Origin: Egicoccus sp035462025 | GTDB lineage: Bacteria > Actinomycetota > Nitriliruptoria > Nitriliruptorales > Nitriliruptoraceae | Direction: 5' to 3' | Assembly (NCBI GenBank): GCA_035462025.1 | Contig: DATHUR010000199.1 | Coordinates: 1-52,451, forward strand | DNA length: 52,451 nucleotides | In this document: positions 41,844 to 48,935 of the stretch, piece after piece | How the letters are laid out: the number at the start of each line of letters is the position of its first letter | Position numbering within the stretch: the stretch's first letter is position 1 | The notes under the pieces: model-generated | Told to the model about the DNA's origin: nothing | What the model saw: the letters and a program-made list of their open reading frames with translations, nothing else | Database searches by the model: none | Program-made: the position numbers and the translations under genes

Positions 41844-42865
41844 GCGCGACGAGCACCATCGAGCCGACGACCGCCGACGACGTCGCGGCCGCACTCGCCG
41901 ACCTGCGCGCCGAGGCCCGTCCGGTCGAGATCAGCGGCGGCGGCAGCGTGCTCGGCCGTCTGCCGGCCTCCGACGCGCCCCTGCTGTCGGTCGCCGGTCT
42001 TCGCGGCATCGTGGCGCACGCCGCCGACGACCTCACCATCACGGTCCGGGCCGGCACACCGCTGACCGAACTGGCCGCCGAACTGGCCGACGCCGGCCAG
42101 GAGTGCCCGATCGAACCGGTCGGCGGGCTCGGCTCGACCGTGGGCGGCCGCATCGCCACCGCCCTCGCCGGCCCGCGCCAACTCGGCGCCGGTCGTGTCC
42201 GCGACTGGCTGCTGCGCGCCCGGTTCGTGACCGGCGACGGCAGGCAGGCGACCGCGGGCGGCGTGACCGTCAAGGACGTCACCGGCTACGACCTGTGCCG
42301 CCTCGTGACGGGGTCGTGGGGCACGATCGCGGTGCTCACCGAGGTCACGCTCAAGCTGCGGCCGATCCCGCGCCACCGCGCCTGGTACGTGACCGACCGG
42401 CCGCGCCACGACCTCGACCGGGTCCTGTTCCGCCCCGCCGGGCTGTTCACCGGACCGGACCGGACCTGGGCCCTGCTCGAGGGGCATCCCGACGACGCGG
42501 CCGACCAGGCCGCCCTCGCCGGCCTGGTCCCGGCCGACGGGGCGCCGGACCTGCCCGCTCGCGCCCGCGCGGCGCTCGATCCCGCCGCGCTCGACGAGTT
42601 CGTGGCCGAGATCGCGCCGCTGGGGCTGCAGTGGGTGGCGCAGGACGGCGTCGGCGTCGTCCACCTCGACGGTGGCGCACCAGCACTGGCGTCTGCCCGC
42701 GAGGCGGCCGTGCGCCGCGGCGGGTCGCTGCTCGTGCTCGACCCGTCGCTCGGGCTGCCGGCCTTCGGGCCCGGTCCCGGCCGCGGCGACGACGCGATGA
42801 CCGAACGCGTCCGGTCCGCCCTGGATCCCGACGGCCTGCTCGCCCCCTGGAGATGGACCCGATGA
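41840..42865 (+). CDS. glcE: Glycolate oxidase FAD-binding subunit GlcE
   Basis: 341 residues with an FAD-binding-4 fold: VEISGGGSVLGRLPA, ITVRAGTPLTELAAELADAGQECPIEP, GGLGSTVGGRIATALAGPRQLGAGRVRDWLL and GGVTVKDVTGYDL. GlcE pairs with GlcD and GlcF. The GTG start lies in GTGTGA at the glcD stop (four-base overlap). Confidence 0.9.
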   Translation: MSATSTIEPTTADDVAAALADLRAEARPVEISGGGSVLGRLPASDAPLLSVAGLRGIVAHAADDLTITVRAGTPLTELAAELADAGQECPIEPVGGLGSTVGGRIATALAGPRQLGAGRVRDWLLRARFVTGDGRQATAGGVTVKDVTGYDLCRLVTGSWGTIAVLTEVTLKLRPIPRHRAWYVTDRPRHDLDRVLFRPAGLFTGPDRTWALLEGHPDDAADQAALAGLVPADGAPDLPARARAALDPAALDEFVAEIAPLGLQWVAQDGVGVVHLDGGAPALASAREAAVRRGGSLLVLDPSLGLPAFGPGPGRGDDAMTERVRSALDPDGLLAPWRWTR

Positions 42866-44061
42866 GCACCGAGCCCTCGATCTTCGACGCCGACCTGCTC
42901 GCCCAGTGCGTGCAGTGCGGCTTCTGCTTGTCGTCGTGCCCGACCTACGAGGTGACCCACCTCGAGGAGAACGGGCCGCGCGGCCGCATCCTGGCCATGC
43001 GGCTGGTCGACGCCGGCGAGTTGCCGCTGACCGACCCCGAGGTGATGGACAGCCTGCAGACCTGCGTGCAGTGCCGCGCGTGCGAGGAGGTGTGCCCGTC
43101 GCTGGTGAAGTTCGGATCGCTGATGGAGACCGCCCGGACCGAGATCGCCCGGCGCGAGCCGCCCAGCGGCGTGCGCGGTGCCGCCCACGCCGCGGGGTTC
43201 ACGGCGCTGGCGAACCGCGCCCTGCTGCGGTTGGGCGTGACCGGTCTCGCGCTGGCGCAGGCGACGAAGGCCGACCGGGTTCTGCCGGAACGGATGCGGC
43301 CCGCCCGCCGGGTCCGCCTGCGCGACCTGCGTCGCCCCTACCGGGTCCCGGTCGCTGCGGGCGGGCGCGGCGACGCGTTCGTGTTCCGCGGTTGCGTCAT
43401 GGACCAGATGTTCCGCGACGTGCACCAGGCCGTCGCCGACGTCGCGGCGGCGATCGGCTACACCCCACGCTTCGATCCGGCCCCGCCCTGCTGCGGGGCG
43501 CTGCACGTCCACGCCGGCCGTGAAGCCGAGGCGCACCGCCTCGCCCGCGAGACCATCGCCGCGTTCGCCGGCACGTCGGGACCGATCGTGGTCGACTCGG
43601 CCGGCTGCGGCGCGGCGATGAAGGAGTACGGCGAGTGGCTCGGGACACCCGAGGCCCACGCCTTCAGCGAACGGGTCATCGACTTCAGCGAACTGCTCAC
43701 GCCCGAGGAGGTCGTCGCGCAGGCCAGGCCGCTGCCGTTGAAGCTCGCCTACCAGGCGCCGTGCCACCTCAAGAACGTCCAACGCATCGGCGACGCGCCG
43801 CTCGCCCTGCTGCGTGCCATCCCCGGACTCGAGGTGATCGAGCCCGACGACGCGCAGTTGTGCTGCGGGTCCGGCGGCATCTACTCGATCGAACAGCCCG
43901 AGTTCGGCGACGCGTTGCTGGCCAGGAAGGACGCCTCGCTGCGACGGACCGCGGCGGACGGGGTCATCTCGGGCAACCCGGGCTGCTCGATGCAGATCGC
44001 CCGGGCCGGCTGGCAGCTGCACCACCCCGCCGAACTGCTCGCCCGCGCCTTGCGCCCCTGA
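42862..44061 (+). CDS. glcF: Glycolate oxidase iron-sulfur subunit GlcF
   Basis: 399 residues. Two 4Fe-4S motifs lie near the N-terminus: CVQCGFCLSSCPTY (from Cys16) and CVQCRACEEVCPS (~69). Two CCG domains follow: FRGCVMD...PCCGALH and APCHLK...LCCGSGG...GNPGCSMQ. It passes electrons from GlcDE to a carrier, probably quinone. ATG 42862 overlaps the glcE stop; ATG 42853 is an alternative. It ends the operon. Confidence 0.92.
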   Translation: MSTEPSIFDADLLAQCVQCGFCLSSCPTYEVTHLEENGPRGRILAMRLVDAGELPLTDPEVMDSLQTCVQCRACEEVCPSLVKFGSLMETARTEIARREPPSGVRGAAHAAGFTALANRALLRLGVTGLALAQATKADRVLPERMRPARRVRLRDLRRPYRVPVAAGGRGDAFVFRGCVMDQMFRDVHQAVADVAAAIGYTPRFDPAPPCCGALHVHAGREAEAHRLARETIAAFAGTSGPIVVDSAGCGAAMKEYGEWLGTPEAHAFSERVIDFSELLTPEEVVAQARPLPLKLAYQAPCHLKNVQRIGDAPLALLRAIPGLEVIEPDDAQLCCGSGGIYSIEQPEFGDALLARKDASLRRTAADGVISGNPGCSMQIARAGWQLHHPAELLARALRP

Positions 44062-44082
44062 CCGGACCCACCCGCGTCCGGT
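44061..44082 (+). terminator. Hairpin at the end of glcF, partly formed by the element end
   Basis: ACCGGAC (44061-44067) and GTCCGGT (44076-44082) pair around an 8-base loop directly after the glcF stop. The last three bases of the right arm belong to the left inverted repeat of the DUF559 unit, and GCGTCC is the flanking direct repeat. Confidence 0.45.
44074..44079 (+). repeat. GCGTCC direct repeat, left flank
   Basis: Identical to 45177-45182 and abutting the left inverted repeat; interpreted as one half of a target-site duplication. Confidence 0.5.
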
Positions 44083-44097
44083 GACGCCAGCCTGCAA
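44080..44097 (+). repeat. Left 18-bp terminal inverted repeat
   Basis: GGTGACGCCAGCCTGCAA, the exact reverse complement of 45159-45176. Its first nine bases occur again directly at 44099-44107, giving a subterminal repeat. Confidence 0.85.
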
Positions 44098-44153
44098 TGG
44101 TGACGCCGCCGCGCCTCGGCGGGACACGCGCGCGTCTCCGTTGCGCGTTGACG

Positions 44154-45059
44154 TCACTGCAGACGACGAACAAACGCCGCGAACTCGGGTGTGTACAGAT
44201 CCGCTCGTCGGGCGACCTCCACGTGCCAGCCATGGGCGCGCATCCGAGCTCGTGCCTGATCGTCGTCGGCCTTCACCGCAACGAGATCGTGGTAGGCCGC
44301 ACCGTCGAGTTCGAGCACCGTCTTCTTGCCGGGCCATGCCACGTCGGTGCGCTTGATCACGACGAAGTCGGCGTCGCGCACCGGGTACTGCAGCACAAAT
44401 GGCGGGGCGCAGAGCTCGCCCAGCCGCTGGATGCCGAGCACCTCGACGGGCGATCCGAGTCGACCGACATCACCGGGCAGACGCGAGACGACGTCGAGCA
44501 GGCGACGACGGCCCGGCAGCCGGCGGTGACGGTCCACGAGCTCGACCACGTCCGCCACGATCGCTGGCCGCTTGCGCGCCTCGTTGGCGAGGTAGCGTTC
44601 CAGGACATCCGGCGTGGTCCCCACCGCCAGATCGAGCAGGGTCCGGGCGACGGTCGTGCACGGGATGCCGTACCGCTCGGTGATCTCGTCGCCGCCGAGC
44701 GAGCGAACCGTGTGCAGCCGCTGCCCCGCCACCTGTGCGTGACGGCCACGCGGCACGACGACGTCCACGTCCTCCGGTCGGGGCGCATCGAGGAAGCGGT
44801 GCAGGTACCCCGCCGTGTCGTGCGATGCCCAGGCCGACGGTCCGGCCGCGAGCGTGAGCGCCTGCACCTGCCCGCGCCACGTGGCCTGGTGCGTACCGAG
44901 GTCGACGACACCCGGCCACGGCTCGGTCCACGCGCCGTCGCGCAACCGAGCCGCGATCGTGCGGCTGGACACTCCGGCCTCCTCGCGGAGTTGGCGGCGC
45001 AGCACGAAACCTCGCTGCCTGCGGGCGATGTTGCTGGCACGAATGTCCACTGGATCCAT
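44154..45059 (-). CDS. AbiEi/DUF559 (Vsr-like nuclease) domain protein
   Basis: 301 residues. The N-terminus (~1-60) is an AbiEi-like winged helix (RRQRGFVLRRQLREEAGVSSRTIAARLRDG). The middle (YGIPCTTVARTLLDLA) is the AbiEi-C-like part. The C-terminal ~100 residues are a DUF559/Vsr-type restriction-endonuclease fold: VLELDGAAYHDLVAVKADDDQARARMRAHGWHVEV, with Asp/Glu and Lys residues as in the PD-(D/E)XK family. Similar solitary genes are common in actinobacteria with no proven role. It is enclosed in inverted repeats. ATG 45059 has a weak ribosome site; GTG 45074 or 45155 is possible. Confidence 0.8.
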   Translation of the reverse strand: MDPVDIRASNIARRQRGFVLRRQLREEAGVSSRTIAARLRDGAWTEPWPGVVDLGTHQATWRGQVQALTLAAGPSAWASHDTAGYLHRFLDAPRPEDVDVVVPRGRHAQVAGQRLHTVRSLGGDEITERYGIPCTTVARTLLDLAVGTTPDVLERYLANEARKRPAIVADVVELVDRHRRLPGRRRLLDVVSRLPGDVGRLGSPVEVLGIQRLGELCAPPFVLQYPVRDADFVVIKRTDVAWPGKKTVLELDGAAYHDLVAVKADDDQARARMRAHGWHVEVARRADLYTPEFAAFVRRLQ

Positions 45060-45158
45060 GGACGGCAGGTTCACCGATCGAAGGCGTGGTGACCGCTGAC
45101 AATGCGCACGCGCCTGTGGATACCGCACGGGCGGCGACCGCTCCGGGGCGTCCACGGG

Positions 45159-45176
45159 TTGCAGGCTGGCGTCACC
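45159..45176 (-). repeat. Right 18-bp terminal inverted repeat
   Basis: TTGCAGGCTGGCGTCACC on the plus strand, exact reverse complement of 44080-44097. Confidence 0.85.
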
Positions 45177-45182
45177 GCGTCC
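45177..45182 (+). repeat. GCGTCC direct repeat, right flank
   Basis: Matches 44074-44079, immediately outside the right inverted repeat. Confidence 0.5.
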
Positions 45183-45244
45183 GCAGCCCGGCGCGGGGGG
45201 CGGTGAGGGGACCTTTGCGGCCGGCGCATGTGACCTCGCGCCCT

Positions 45245-45264
45245 ACCCGACCGATTGGTCGGGT
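45245..45264. promoter_or_regulatory. Perfect palindromic operator before the alcohol dehydrogenase gene
   Basis: ACCCGACC (45245-45252), spacer GATT, GGTCGGGT (45257-45264) is a perfect 8-bp dyad 61 bases before the GTG at 45326. Its size and form resemble TetR-family operators. No TetR gene is in the window. Confidence 0.5.
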
Positions 45265-45325
45265 GCGAGGTTGGAGCGAGCCGTCCCGACTGCGGGTCGG
45301 CCACACCTGCAAGGGAGCGACACAC

Positions 45326-46366
45326 GTGAAGGCCATCGTGTACCACGGGGCGGGCGACAAGCGTTGGGAAGACGTCCCCGACCCCACCATCATCGATGAC
45401 ACCGACGCCATCGTGCGCGTCGAGGCCACGACCATCTGCGGCACCGACCTGCACATCCTCAAGGGTGACGTCGCGGCCGTCACCGACGGCCGCATCCTCG
45501 GTCACGAGGCCATCGGCGTCGTCGAGGAGATCGGTGCGGGCGTCAAGAACGTCGCCGTCGGCGACCGCGTCCTGGTGTCCTGCATCAGCGCCTGCGGCCG
45601 CTGCGAGTACTGCCGCAAGGGCGCCTACGGCCAGTGTCTGGGCGGTGGCGGCTGGATCCTCGGCCACCTCATCGACGGCACGCAGGCCGAGAAGGTCCGG
45701 GTCCCGTTCGCGGACACCTCGACCTACCCCGTGCCCGACGGCGCCAGCGACGAGGCCACGCTGATGCTGGCCGACATCCTGCCAACGGGCTACGAGGTCG
45801 GCGTGCTCAACGGCCAGGTCCAGCCGGGTGCGACCGTCGCGGTCGTCGGCGCCGGACCGATCGGCCTGGCGGCCATCACCGGCGCCAAGCTGTTCAGCCC
45901 GTCCGAGATCATCGCGATCGACCTCGCCGACTCGCGTCTGGACGCCGCCAAGCAGTTCGGCGCGACGACCCTGATCAACGCGTCCCGCGAGGACGCGGTC
46001 GCGAAGGTCCGCGAGATGACCGGCGGGCTCGGGGTCGACGTTGCCATCGAGGCGGTCGGCGTCCCGGCGACGTTCGAGCAGTGCACGCAGTTGATCCGCC
46101 CCGGGGGCCGGGTCGCCAACATCGGCGTGCACGGCACGAAGGTGGACCTGCACCTCGAGGAACTCTGGATCAAGAACGTCACGATCACGACGGGCCTGGT
46201 CGACGCCTACTCGACGCCGACGTTGCTCAAGCTGATCGCGACCGGCCAGATCAACCCGACACAGTTCGTCACGCACCACTTCAAGATGGACGACTTCATC
46301 GAGGCGTACGACGTCTTCGCCCGCGCGGGCGAGACCGGCGCCCTCAAGGTCGTCATCACCCCGTAG
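45326..46366 (+). CDS. Zinc-dependent medium-chain alcohol dehydrogenase
   Basis: 346 residues. The catalytic zinc ligands are Cys38 (ICGTDLH), His60 and Glu61 (GHEAIGVVEEIG). The structural zinc has Cys90, 93, 96 and 104 (CGRCEYCRKGAYGQC). The Rossmann fingerprint is VAVVGAGPIGLAAI (~171). The sequence GGGGWILGHLIDGTQAE is typical of the group related to secondary-alcohol and formaldehyde dehydrogenases. It uses NAD(P). The GTG start has AAGGGAG upstream; an operator-like palindrome suggests induced expression. Confidence 0.92.
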   Translation: MKAIVYHGAGDKRWEDVPDPTIIDDTDAIVRVEATTICGTDLHILKGDVAAVTDGRILGHEAIGVVEEIGAGVKNVAVGDRVLVSCISACGRCEYCRKGAYGQCLGGGGWILGHLIDGTQAEKVRVPFADTSTYPVPDGASDEATLMLADILPTGYEVGVLNGQVQPGATVAVVGAGPIGLAAITGAKLFSPSEIIAIDLADSRLDAAKQFGATTLINASREDAVAKVREMTGGLGVDVAIEAVGVPATFEQCTQLIRPGGRVANIGVHGTKVDLHLEELWIKNVTITTGLVDAYSTPTLLKLIATGQINPTQFVTHHFKMDDFIEAYDVFARAGETGALKVVITP

Positions 46367-46380
46367 TCGCGCTCCGACCC

Positions 46381-46412
46381 GTGCGGCGCCGATCCCCCCC
46401 GCGGCGCCGCAC
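46381..46412 (+). terminator. Hairpin after the alcohol dehydrogenase gene
   Basis: GTGCGGCGCC (46381-46390) and GGCGCCGCAC (46403-46412) form a perfect 10-bp stem, 14 bases after the stop. No T-run. Confidence 0.65.
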
Positions 46413-46439
46413 GCACCCTCGACGGGCACGACCGTGCCA

Positions 46440-47411
46440 ATGCCCACCGATACGGCGCCGCCGTCCGATCGGCTCGCGGCGGCAACGTTGGCGTGGCTGC
46501 TCGACGCGGATCCCGCGATCCGCTGGCAGGTGCTGCAGGACCTGGTGGACGCACCGGCCGACGAGGTCGCCGCCGCGCGGGCCCGGGTCGCCACGTCCGG
46601 GTGGGGGCGGCGGCTGCTGGACCTGCAGGATCCCGACGGGCGTTGGGCCCAGGCGCTGTACAGCCCCAAGTGGACCTCGACGACCTACACGCTGCTCCTG
46701 CTCGACCGGCTCGGACTACGGCACGGACACCCCCAGGCGCTGCGCGGGTGCGAGGTGGTGTGGGGCGCGGCGCGCCGCTACGACGGCGGGCTCAACCTGG
46801 CGAAGACGGTCCGCGAACCCGAGACCTGTATCACGGCGATGCTCGTGCGTCTCGCCGTCGTCTTCGGACACGCGCCGGCCGACCTCGACCTGACGGTGGG
46901 GTGGCTGGTGGCGCAACAACTCGCCGACGGCGGCTGGAACTGCGACACGGTCCGGACGGGCTCGCAGCACGGCTCGTTCAACACCACCATCAGCGTGCTC
47001 GAGGCCCTGCACCTCTACGCGGCGAGCGGCGCGGTCGACGTGGCCGCCGCGATGGCGGCCGGCCGCGACTTCTTCCTCGCACACCGCCTCTACCGCTCGC
47101 ACCGCACCGGCGCGGTGGTCGACCCGGCCATGACCCGGTTCCCGTTCCCGCCGCAGTGGCACTTCGACGTCCTGCGCGGCCTCGAGTGGTTCCGCGCCTC
47201 GGGTTCGGCGCGCGACGCCCGGCTGACCGACGCCGTCGAGCTGGTCAGGGCGGCCCGCGCCGCCGACGGCCGGTGGCGCCGTCCGGCGCCCTACCCGGGA
47301 CGGACCTGGTTCGTGCTCGAACCCGCCGGTCCGAGCCGCTGGGCGACGTTGCGTGCGGCGCGGGTGCTGCGTTGGTGGGACGCGGCCCCGGCGGCCGGCG
47401 ACCAGGGCTAG
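46440..47411 (+). CDS. Terpene-cyclase-fold (squalene cyclase-like) protein
   Basis: 323 residues, alpha-alpha toroid with DPDGRWAQALYSPKWTSTTYTLLLLDRLG and LVAQQLADGGWNCDTVRTGSQHGSFNTTISVLEAL, which resemble QW-repeat segments of cyclases. No DXDD catalytic motif is seen, and it is half the length of squalene-hopene cyclase. It may be a non-catalytic relative or act on an unknown polymer. ATG 46440 or GTG 46434 starts it. Its end overlaps the convergent REC-EAL gene by four bases. A related-fold gene is at 13.7 kb. Confidence 0.65.
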   Translation: MPTDTAPPSDRLAAATLAWLLDADPAIRWQVLQDLVDAPADEVAAARARVATSGWGRRLLDLQDPDGRWAQALYSPKWTSTTYTLLLLDRLGLRHGHPQALRGCEVVWGAARRYDGGLNLAKTVREPETCITAMLVRLAVVFGHAPADLDLTVGWLVAQQLADGGWNCDTVRTGSQHGSFNTTISVLEALHLYAASGAVDVAAAMAAGRDFFLAHRLYRSHRTGAVVDPAMTRFPFPPQWHFDVLRGLEWFRASGSARDARLTDAVELVRAARAADGRWRRPAPYPGRTWFVLEPAGPSRWATLRAARVLRWWDAAPAAGDQG

Positions 47412-48640
47412 GCGGGGATCGAGGTGGCGGTCAGCGGCAGGGCACCGGGCCGGGCGAGGTGATAGCCCTGGCCGAGCGGCACGCCGAGGTCGCGCAGGGT
47501 GCGGAGCTCAGCGGCGGTCTCGATGCCTTCGGCGATGACCACGGCGCCGATCTCGCTGGCGAAGGCGACCATCGCCGTCGCCAGTGCGCGCCGGTCGGGG
47601 TCGGAGTCGATGTCGCGGGTCAGGGCGACGTCGAGCTTGAGCACGTCGGGCCGTAACCGCAGGACGTGCTGCAGACCGGAGTAGCCGGCGCCGGCATCGT
47701 CGATCGCCACCCGTACACCGTGGGCGCGCAGCCGCTCGAGGACCCCGAGCAGCGGCCCGTAGTCGTCGACGGGGTCGTGCTCGGTCAACTCGAGCACCAC
47801 GCGATCTGGCGGCATCTGGGTCAGCAGGTCCATCAGTCCGGGGTCGAGGGTGGTCGACGGCGAGCAGTTCACGGACAGGAACGCGCCGGGGGCGAGTTGG
47901 TCGAGGGCGCCGAGGGCTGTGCGTGCGGCCGCGAGTTCGAGCCCGACACCGCAGCCCACCGACGCCGCCTCCTCGAACCACTCGTTGGGTGGACGGTTGG
48001 GCTGGCCGGAGAAGCGCGCCAACGCCTCGAAGCCGACGACCTCGCCGGTGCGCAGGTCGGCGATGGGTTGGTAGACGGTCCGTCGGCTGCGCTCGTCGAG
48101 CGCGTCGGCGATGCGGGCGAGTACGCGACGACGGTGCTCGGCCCGCTCACGCTCGACCCGCTCACGTTCCTCGAGGCGGGACTCGAGCACCTCGTTGTAG
48201 CGCTGGACCTGGGTGTGGAGTGCCTTGGCGTCGAGCAGGTTGCGCACCCGCAGGACGATCTCGGTCACGTCGAACGGCTTGGTGACGAAGTCGGTGGCCC
48301 CGGCCTGCAGCGCCCGGGAGCGGTTGTCGCCCGAGTCGTCGCCCGTGAGCACCACCACCGGCAGGAACGTGTCGACGGGCAACCGCTCGCGCAGCTGGGC
48401 CAGGACCTCGAACCCGCTCATCTGGGGCATGTTGAGGTCGAGCAGGACCAGGTCGACGTGGTTGTCCAGGCACTGCGCGACGACGTCGCGGGGATCGCCG
48501 ACCGAGACGACCTCGCGCACGCCGGCGCGGTTGAGGACGAACTCCAGCAGCGAGCGGTTGGTGGGCTCGTCGTCGACCACGAGGACACGGGCGCGGGCAT
48601 GGGCCGCCAGCCACGTGCCATCCTCGCTGCCATTGCGCAT
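47408..48640 (-). CDS. REC-EAL response regulator, predicted cyclic-di-GMP phosphodiesterase
   Basis: 410 residues. The receiver domain (~17-135) has ARVLVVDDEP, phospho-acceptor Asp68 (LVLLDLNMP) and KPF. A coiled-coil linker (~140-180, ESRLEERERVERERAEHRRR) joins an EAL domain (~185-400) with FEALARF, LSVNCSPS, LELTEHD, IDDAGAGYSG, LKLDVALTRD and IAEGIET, so the metal and catalytic carboxylates appear intact. It should hydrolyse cyclic-di-GMP when phosphorylated by an unknown kinase. No sensor kinase is adjacent. Confidence 0.93.
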   Translation of the reverse strand: MRNGSEDGTWLAAHARARVLVVDDEPTNRSLLEFVLNRAGVREVVSVGDPRDVVAQCLDNHVDLVLLDLNMPQMSGFEVLAQLRERLPVDTFLPVVVLTGDDSGDNRSRALQAGATDFVTKPFDVTEIVLRVRNLLDAKALHTQVQRYNEVLESRLEERERVERERAEHRRRVLARIADALDERSRRTVYQPIADLRTGEVVGFEALARFSGQPNRPPNEWFEEAASVGCGVGLELAAARTALGALDQLAPGAFLSVNCSPSTTLDPGLMDLLTQMPPDRVVLELTEHDPVDDYGPLLGVLERLRAHGVRVAIDDAGAGYSGLQHVLRLRPDVLKLDVALTRDIDSDPDRRALATAMVAFASEIGAVVIAEGIETAAELRTLRDLGVPLGQGYHLARPGALPLTATSIPA

Positions 48641-48806
48641 CGCGTTCGCTCCACCACACAGAGTGAGCCGGACGATACCGCTCAGAAGGGGATCGTGGTG
48701 GGACCGCTACCCGGGGCGTTCGACCAGCCCCGCTGCCGCGAACGTCCGCGGAGCGCATACCGCGCGCGCATGGCCGGACCCCGCCGGCCACCCGGACGAA
48801 TCGCCG

Positions 48807-48836
48807 CCTGCCCGGCGAGCTACCACGCCGGGCAGG
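48807..48836 (+). promoter_or_regulatory. 11-bp hairpin in the leader of nifJ
   Basis: CCTGCCCGGCG and CGCCGGGCAGG (48807-48817, 48826-48836) pair perfectly around an 8-base loop, 100 bases before the nifJ ATG. The 295-base region between the REC-EAL and nifJ genes holds no gene. Near it ATGGGCCCT (48841-48849) and ATGGCCCCT (48863-48871) repeat 22 bases apart. Confidence 0.4.
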
Positions 48837-48935
48837 GGGAATGGGCCCTAAGGCTACGGACCATGGCCCCTTGTCCATTGCCGCCGGGGGCGCTGAAGTC
48901 CGTCCCAATGACCCGTGGCCGACAGGAGTCAACGC

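Larger units (their letters stand above)
44080..45176. mobile_element. Transposon-like unit: 18-bp inverted repeats, 6-bp target duplication, DUF559 gene, no transposase
   Basis: The unit is 1097 bases long. Its ends are exact reverse complements over 18 bases (44080-44097 and 45159-45176). The six bases just outside each end are identical, GCGTCC (44074-44079 and 45177-45182), as a target-site duplication would be. The only gene inside is the AbiEi/DUF559 protein. No transposase, integrase or tRNA is present, so movement would need help in trans or the encoded Vsr-like nuclease. This is inference from architecture; only one copy is in the window. Confidence 0.6.

Noticed and set aside
46440..47411. 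Complete squalene-hopene cyclase
   Set aside because: About half the needed length and no DXDD motif.
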